From Candidatus Obscuribacterales bacterium (GTDB taxonomy: Bacteria > Cyanobacteriota > Vampirovibrionia > Obscuribacterales > Obscuribacteraceae): a stretch of DNA of 64,000 nucleotides. This document shows positions 36,601-45,600 of the stretch, one piece after another. Position 1 is the stretch's first letter. The number at the start of each line of letters is the position of its first letter. Both the position numbers and the translations under genes were made by a program. The notes under the pieces were generated by a model that saw only the letters and a list, made by a program, of their open reading frames with translations, ran no database searches and was not told the DNA's origin. The DNA is taken from NCBI GenBank assembly GCA_021732085.1, contig JAKFVQ010000008.1, forward strand, positions 62,001 to 126,000, given 5' to 3'.

Positions 36601-39600
36601 CGATGGCTCCGTCACAATTGGCGGCGACATAGACACCACATTCGGTACTGGGCTCGGATTCGCCGGCAATGGCGGCAATGTTCAGATAGCCGCTTACGGT
36701 GCACTCGGTACAGTGAGCACCAGAGCAATCAGCACCGCAGGCAAAGGCGCAGGAGCTAATGGCGACGTGCTAATTGTGGCTGGTGGAACATTTGCCTCAT
36801 CAAGCACGGCAATAACCGTTGACGGTGCTATCGACACCACCAATGCTGGCGTTGATGGAGCAAACGGCGGTAGCGTAACGCTTTCGACGAACAATCCACA
36901 GGGTGCCGCGATCATAATTGACAGGGTGAACGGAACTCACCTCGGTAAGTTTGTTGCAAATGCCGATCTGGCAAATGCCTTTGCTGGCATCAGCGCAAAA
37001 TCGATCAGCACGGACGGACAAAAGGTCTCGATCTTTGCCGGTGATTCTATAAATATGAATGATGGTTCGATCACCACAACCAGAACAAACGCTGCTGGCA
37101 AAGGCAATGGTGGCGATGTAATTGTTCTTTCTGCGCTTGCGACAGCCAGCGGTTCGCTAACCGACATCAAGAGCATCACAACAAATGCAAGAGCTGAGAA
37201 TAACAGCGCATTCCTGGGCGGGAATGTACTGCTGACATCCGGAACTGGTGGTCTGACCATCACTGAGGACATCAATACGAGCGCTTCATTGAATCCGGGC
37301 TCATCAGGGAAGGCAGGTTCCATCAGCATTCTAAGTCAGGGCTCACTGGATATCAGCGGCGACTTGACTGGCAAATCACACGCCGGTGCAGGCGGGGCAA
37401 TAACGCTCGCCTCCGGTGCAAGTTTCACGACAGCAGCAGGTGAAGTCATTCTCAATGCGGCGCCATCCGGCGCAAATGGTGCCTTGAATGTTACAGGCAA
37501 CATTGATAGCAGCTCATTCCTCGCGCCAGGCACGGGCGGAAATATTCAAGTCGGAGCATTCGGCAGCACAGGTACCGTCAATATAAGCGGTACTCTAAAT
37601 AGTAAGGGTGTAGCAAAAGGCGGCGATGTGATCGTTGCTCCCGGTGGCACTAGCACGGGCAATACAATTACGATCGCCAACGACATCGATGCAGCTGGAG
37701 GCTCGATCACAATCGCAACAAGCTCGCCACTAAATACCGGCAGCGGTGCGCAAGTGAAATTCTCTGAAACGAACGGCGCTCTGGTCTCAGGTGTTTATGC
37801 ACCTGTGGTCGCAGACCTGGCTACAGATGGCAGCGTCAGCACTAAGTCACTAATCACTAAGGACGCGCCAATAACGGTACTGTCCAGCACGGATATAAAC
37901 TTCAACGGTGGCAGTGTCGCCGCAACAAGCAACGCTGGAGACGGTGGAAACATCAATCTGATCGGCGCGGCCGCTAACGACGTTGGCAAAGTCTTTGGCT
38001 TGAACGAGATCCGTTCCTTCACCAACGGCACAGCCAATGCAGGCGGCAACATTCTAGTGACAGCCGGCACTGGCGGTCTCTTCATCACAGGTGATATCAC
38101 ATCTTTGGGCAGTGATAAAGGTGGAGCAGTCAGCCTCGTCAGCCATGGTGATGTGAGTGTACTGGGCGCTATCAACAGCTCCGCAACAACAGGTAGCGGA
38201 CCGCTGTCGACAGGGGGAGAGGTGATCGTCGCCTCCGGTGCTAAATTCACAGTCAGCGATACGGCTATCACAGTTCAAAGTGGAGCATTCAGCCCCACTG
38301 GTGGCTCAATTTCAATTGGCAACAAATTTGGTGGCGGAGGCATAAGCACTCGCGCCGGCGTAAGCGGTTCGGTTGTTGGGAATGGCGGCAACATCCAAAT
38401 AGTCGCACAAGGCAGCAACGGCAACGTGTTGATGTTCAATAGCTCAACATTCAATACTGCCGGAGCTGAAACCGGAACGAACGGCAACATTCTGATTCTT
38501 GGTGAAGGAGACTCAATCTCAGGTGGCTATTTTGACACCACAAATGCCGGCAGCGATGGCTCAGGTGGTGGTGGCTCGGTCACTATCCAGACTATAGGTT
38601 CAAAGATTTCTAAAGGTGGAATGGTTATCGACCGGAGCACAGGACCGGACGGAAACACATTCAACCCAAATGGAACGCCTAGCACACTTGGTGATGTAAG
38701 CCTGCGATCCATTAATACGGATGGCGGAGATATTTCGGTGCTGGCTGGCAACGACGTTGTATTCAACGGCGAAGCGAACAGCTCGCGCATCAATGCTATC
38801 GGTGGCAACGGTGGCAATATCAGCATCCTCTCGGCAGCAGTTACAGCTACAGGTAAGTTGACAGGATTGAGTCAAGTAAACTCGAGCGCCGGAACGCCTG
38901 CGGCCGGGGGTGCAAATGGCGGCAACATCCTGCTCTTAACCGGAACAGGCGGAATGAGTGTCGGACCGCTCAACTCTAGCGGTGCGGCTGCCACCGGTGG
39001 CGCAGGAAACGCTGGTGCGATCAACCTGGTGAGTGGCGGCGGTATCAGCTTTGGTGGCGACTTAATTGCTCGCGGCGCCGGCGATGGCAATGGAGCGAAC
39101 GTTCTTCTCAGCTCTGGTACAGGCTACACAGTCTCTGGCAGTACATTAAGCATCGGGGCAGTAGCATCGACGCCGGTAGGTGGTCAGATCAACATGCCTG
39201 GAACGATCGACACATCGGCCGTTACGGGTTCGAACGGCAGCGGTGGAAATATCCAAATCGGTGCCTTCGGTACAAATGGAATCGTATCGATTAGTGGAGA
39301 TATATTCACGTCAGGACAAGGCAGTGGCTCAAACGGCAGCATCGCGATTCTCACGGCGGGCGATGATACATCTATACAATTAGACAAGGCGGTCAGCACA
39401 TGCGTTGGCTGCGGCACCGCAACCGGTGGCTCTATCACACTGGCGACCACAAATCCACTTCAAACGACTGCTCCTGCAGGACAAGTCGATATCGATATTT
39501 CCACCGGACTAGTGACCGGAAGCTTCGGCGTGAATCTGGACGACCTGAATAAGGGCGCATCGATCAACGCGCAATCACTCACCACAAATGGTGCCCCGAT

Positions 39601-42600
39601 TGTCGTCATCGCAGGCAAAGACATCAATCTCAATACGAACAACGTCAGCAGCGCCAGCATTACCGGTGGAAACGGCGGCGATATCACCTTAATGGCTGCG
39701 GCTGGAGATGCCAGCGGAGCCCTATTGAATGTGCTGAACGTCAGTTCCAACGCATTAACGGCTGGCAATGGAGGCAACATTCTTATGAGTTCCGGCACCG
39801 CCGGTCTCACGATAGATGGAACGATCAATGCCAGCAGCCCGGGTAATTTCGGCACGGCAGGCGCAATCAATGTAATAAGTGCAGGCGACCTCTCAGTTAC
39901 GGGAGCTATTACTGGCACGGCAGGTGACGGTGGAATCGGCTCCACTGTACTGCTGAGTTCGGGCGCTGGGTTCTCAGTGAGCGCTGGACAACTAGTAATA
40001 GGAGCGACGCCAGCGACTATAGCTGGTGGCGCTATCAACATTACTGGCGCCATTGATGTCAGCGTAGGTGACGGCGGCATAGGCGGAAGCGTTCAGGCTG
40101 GAGCATTTGGCGAGAGCGGAACGGTCACCGTAGACGGTGGCATTACTACATTTGCGGACGGTGCTAATACAGACGGCAGTATCCTGCTTGTAGCTGGTGG
40201 CAAAACCGGTATAACCATAAGCACGGGCGCTCTCACAACAACAACCAAAACAAGCCAGAGCCAAGTAGGCGGATCGATTACCCTTGCTACAAATGCTCCA
40301 CTTTCCGGTGTCAATACTGTGGCAGTCACCGTATTGGGTGGATCTGTGACAGGCACGTTCGAAGCGAACTTCGGAACTGTACAGGCTGACGCAAGTATCA
40401 AGACAAGTGATCTGACTACCAATGGTGCGCAAGTCATGGTTCTTGCTGGTAGCAACATTGACTTCAACTCCGGCTCCGTGATTACAAACAAGAATCTGGG
40501 ACTCGGTGGTAACGGCGGCAATGTGCTCATATACGGAGCTGCAGGTAACCCAGCCGGTTCTGTCACCGGTCTTGTAGACATACAGGCCAATGCACAAGAC
40601 AGCCCCTTGTCCCCCACTAATGGTGGCAACATAGTTGTCACAGCGGGTACCGGTGGTTTGAATATGACCGGCAATATCAGCTCAAACGGTGCAGTTGGCC
40701 CCGGTTCAACAAACGGCGGAAATATTGCTTTGGTTAGCGGCGGCGATTTGACAATCGGTGGAAACATATCTGGCAGACCGGGCGATGGCGGAACCGGGTC
40801 ACAAGTTCTACTTGCTTCCGGAGCAAGTTACACCTTCGCATCACCAGGCAGTTTGACGATCAACGCAGCAACATCGTCAACGGCCGGTGCAATAAACGTC
40901 AATGGCGACATTGACGTATCAGCACTCGCCGTAGGCTCGAGCTCCGGGGGCTCGGTCCAAATCGGCGCCTTCGGTGACTTCGGCACAGTCGCTGTACAAG
41001 GCAAGATTTCAACTTCAGGATGGTCATCCGGAGTCGGCGGTTCGATCACTATCGCATCAGCCGGCGTCGGAAATATCGACAGCATAGTTCTAAATGACGC
41101 CTTGAACACTTGCGCCGGTTGCGTGGTGCCAAGCGGTTCAATCACGCTGGCAACAACAGCACCGCTGGCGGCAGGTGGACAGGTTGTATTTGATGCCCAA
41201 ACTGGTGCAATCAGCTCCGGTGCATTCAGCTCGAATATCACCGCACTCAGCAATGATGCAAGTATCTCAGCGAAAGCACTCACCACGCACAGTGCTGATA
41301 TCAACGTTTTGGCAGGCAACAACATTAATTTCAATGGGAACTCGATATCGTCTGCCGGATTCTCATCCACACCAGGTGGAAACATCAATCTGATTGCAGC
41401 TGCAGGTAATACCGGCGGTGGACTCACAGGTACAACGAGTGTCGATTCGTCGACCGTAGATCCTATTGGCGCCGGCGGCAATATATTGATGGTTTCCGGA
41501 ACCGCAGGACTTTCAGTTGGAACGGTTAGCTCGTCTGGCGGCTCAGCCGGTGGAAACGTGTCCATCGTTAGCGGAGGCGATCTAACAGTCGATTCGGTCA
41601 CAAGCAAAGGCACCGGAACAACCGCTGCCGTGATCGGAGGCAATATTCTTCTTGCCTCCGGAGCGTCTTACAGCGTAACTGATAAGACCGTGACAATCAC
41701 GAGCGCAGGCTCCGGTGTCCCAAGCGCCGTTCTGAACGTAACAACGGGACTGGACACGAGCGCGCAGGTAGTCACCAATGGACTTGGTGGTAACGTTCAG
41801 CTGGCGGCATTCGGTGGCTCCGGCACTATCAATGCGACATCTATTAACACGGCAGGCAGCGGACCTGCGGGCACCAACGGAAACATCATCGCCACCGCTG
41901 GTGGTGCAGCGGGAACGACAATTACGCTCGGCGATGTCGACACCACAGGAGGCTTGGCTGGCGGAGAAGCCGGTGGCGGTACGATCAGCATCGGAACTAA
42001 CGCTCCACTGGTCAGTGGTGCTACCTTGATCATAGATCGCAGCTCAGGATCTGTAGCTGGCACAACTACCGTCAGCACCACAAGTCTCTCCAACGACGCA
42101 GACATCTCAGTTAATTCGCTAACAACAAATGGCGCAGATATCAACGTTTTGGCAGGGCACAACATTGACTTCAGCAACGGCTCCGGAGTTGTCTACGCTT
42201 CAAGATTCAATACCGATGGCAATGGTGGCAACGTAAGTATAGTCGCAGCAGCCGGTGACCAAACCGGTAAAATCAATGCTCTACAGTCAGTAACTACCAG
42301 TGGAAGCTCTTCCTTCTCTGCCAACAGCAAAGGCGGAAACATACTGCTGGTTAGCGGAAGTGGTGGGCTGGAAGTAGGTGACCTGATCGCTGAAGGCGCA
42401 GCTGCTTTCGCTGGAAAAGGTGGCAACGGCGGAAACATCAACGCAATCAGCGGTGGCGATCTAAAGGTTACAGGTCTCAGCAGTACAAAAGGCGGCCTGG
42501 CCGCGGGCAGCGCGGGTAATATACTGCTCGCCGCTGGTGCCAACTACTCAGTCACCGACAACACTGTAAAAATCTCACCCACATCAACAGCCGCTAGCGG

Positions 42601-45600
42601 GTCCCTAATTGTGGGCGGAGACCTTACAGCCACCACGCAAGTAGGAGCAAATGGTAACGGTGGAACGGTTCAGTTAGGTGCATTCGGTTCAGCCGGGTCA
42701 ATCCAAGTCAACGGCACTATCCGCACAGCTGGTGATGGCACCGGCAACGATGGCAATGTGACAATCGTAGCTGAAGGTTCGCCTTCAAGCGGGCCGGCTA
42801 TCCTCATCTCCAACACGATCGATACATCAGACCAGGGTGCTGCCAACAATGCGTTGACAGGCTCAGTTCAAATCGGAACTACATCGGCACTTGCAAGCGC
42901 AATGACCATTGATAGATCCTCTGGCGCCACATTCGGTGCTATCGCAGTCGACAAGTCAAATATCACACCGAATAATATTCAAAGCGGCGACCTCACGACA
43001 AATGGAGCATCTATTACCGTCGTAGCCGGTCAGGTAGCAACCCTTGGAAATGTCTCATCAGTGAGGACGGCAGGTCCAGAAGCTGGAGGCAACATATACA
43101 TTGACGGCGGGCAGATTCTAACCGTACTGGATGTCACTGCCAACTCGCTTAGTGGCAACGGCGGTAAAATTGATTTGACCAGCGGCGTTCAACTCTTCTC
43201 AAACAACGTAAGCAGTTCCGGAGGAGTGACCGGTGGAGTGATCAATATCACCGGCGCAACTTCTGCAACAAAAGGTGCTGGTATTCAAATCACAGGTACG
43301 CTGACTGCAAATGGCAACGGTGGTGACGGCGGAACGATCACGGTGAGTGCCAAGAACGAAGGCTCATTGACGGTGAGTGGCAGCATCTATGCCAACTCAG
43401 CAAGCACCAATGGCGGCACGGTTAATGTGAAATACAACTCAACCGGCGGCGTTCCATTCCAGATTGGTGGTAGCTCCCTAAATGGCATCGCTGGATCCAT
43501 CCATGCCGATGGATTGGTGGATGGCGGCACAGTCAACATCAGCAATAATTCAAGCAGCGAACCAATGATAATAGTCGGAGCCAGCCCGAATCCCGGAGAT
43601 GGCGATATCTCGGCAGCCTCGACTGGCGCCGGTAACCTCGGAAATATCAACTTTAATCAGCCAAATCAGACAGTGTCGGTAACCACAAGTGGAAATCTCA
43701 CCGGACTTGTAAATTCCACGGGAGCAGACATAACGATTGAAACAACCGCAGTCAACACAACCCTGACGGCAAATAACATCGTTTCTTCCGTTGGAAGCAT
43801 TGTCCTCAAGGCAACAGATCCAGGTGCCACCATCAACATCAATGGTGGTATCACAGGGAAGACTGACGTGATCATTGAATCCGGCGGCAACATCTTTAGA
43901 ACAAATGGTGCAGGAGTGATCTCGACTGGAGCAACAAACACCGCATACCTTACGGCAGGAACAGGTGGAACTGGTGATATTGGGGCCTCCGGTACAGAGA
44001 TCTTCAGCCAAGCAGCCCGTCTTAATATCTCCGCTGTTAATGGCTCTGCTTATCTAAGCCAGTTCGGTTCTGTCTCCATCGATGGGGCCAATGTGCTCGA
44101 TGTTCTCGATCTGCAAAGCGACAGCAACATTGACATCGCTGGCAACATCAACCAAACGAGCGGCACTGGATTGGTCAACTTGCACGTGACCACAGGTGCC
44201 GGTTCGATCACTCAAAGCAACCCATCGGCAGTACTAACAGCGAACGAAATTCAGCTAAGCACTATCAATGGCAATATCGGAAATCTGACCGGCAATGTTC
44301 CAATAGTCACCCAAACCGGTACCGGCGGATTGTCGCTAAACACGTCCAACAAGGGCAGCGGAAGCGGCTTTGTGAGCGACACAAGCAGCAATTTATTGTT
44401 GAACAAGTCAACGCTGGGCGGAGCTCTGAGAATAGATGCTGCGGCGATTGAAACCGCTGGTGATATCACAGCGAATGTTATAACAATGAACACCGATCAA
44501 TTGATTAACGATTTCGTCATCGATGGTAATACAGATATCTTCGCGAACAGCAAAACATCGAACGGGCTATTCATTAATCAATCCTTCGGAAACGGAACGA
44601 TGAGAGCCAAGACGATCACGCTGACGGCGCCACTGGGTAACGTTGATGCCGAACAAGATTTCTGGGACGGTGACGTTACAGGCTCGGCGCTGAACATGTT
44701 CTCGGCAATCAGCTGCTGCGGCAGTTTGGTCGCGCGCGACATCACAGCGGGAACAGATATTTGGCTTGGAGCTGCAGATAAATTGACTGTTAGCGGAAAC
44801 ATCGTTTCCAACACTGGAAATATCAATTTAGGTGCCGACAACGACATAACCAACAATGCCGTTCTGAATGCCAAGGCTGGTGGTATCGACGTTCAAACTA
44901 TCTTCGGACCATTCAACAACAATGGCAGCATGCTTGCTAGCGGCGGTCAGATAACTATCGCGTCCTTCTGCTGTGGCGATATCAACTTCAACGCAGGCAG
45001 CACCGCCAATGCGTCGCAGGACATTCTTGTCTATTCTTCCGGCAAGGTAAACATCGGATCTGTCGGCGGAGCAGCAGTCACACTCAGTGCAGGTCGTGCA
45101 ACAACCAGCTCGACAGCCACTCCAATGGGACCGAATACCGTCACGAGCAACGGCATGATAGCTATTCTTGCCAACGACGACATTAACATTTACGAGAATG
45201 CTTCGTTGTCATCGCGCGGCGGAATGGGAGCTAAAGCCGGTGGTACTGGCGACTTGATCCTCAGCACCTTCGGCAACATCCAAATCGGCAACAAAAATAC
45301 TCTGACCTCCTTCGGAGGATACGGGATATTTGATGCTGCAGGTAACATCAACATTGGCGAGTCTGCAATCTTCACAGTTGCCAAACTTGACGACGCAGGC
45401 GGCACCTATGTGAGCTCCAAGGGCGTCACCTTCCCCAACACTACAGGCGGTGGCATCGCCATGCTGGCTGGCTCGACACAGTCGCCGGCATACCTCCAAA
45501 ACCAACTCGATACAATGATGCTAAATAGAGGCTCATCGCCACAGTTCCTGGTAACAGGTACTCCATTCGATCAAAGCTCGCCGAACCTTGTTGCAACGGG

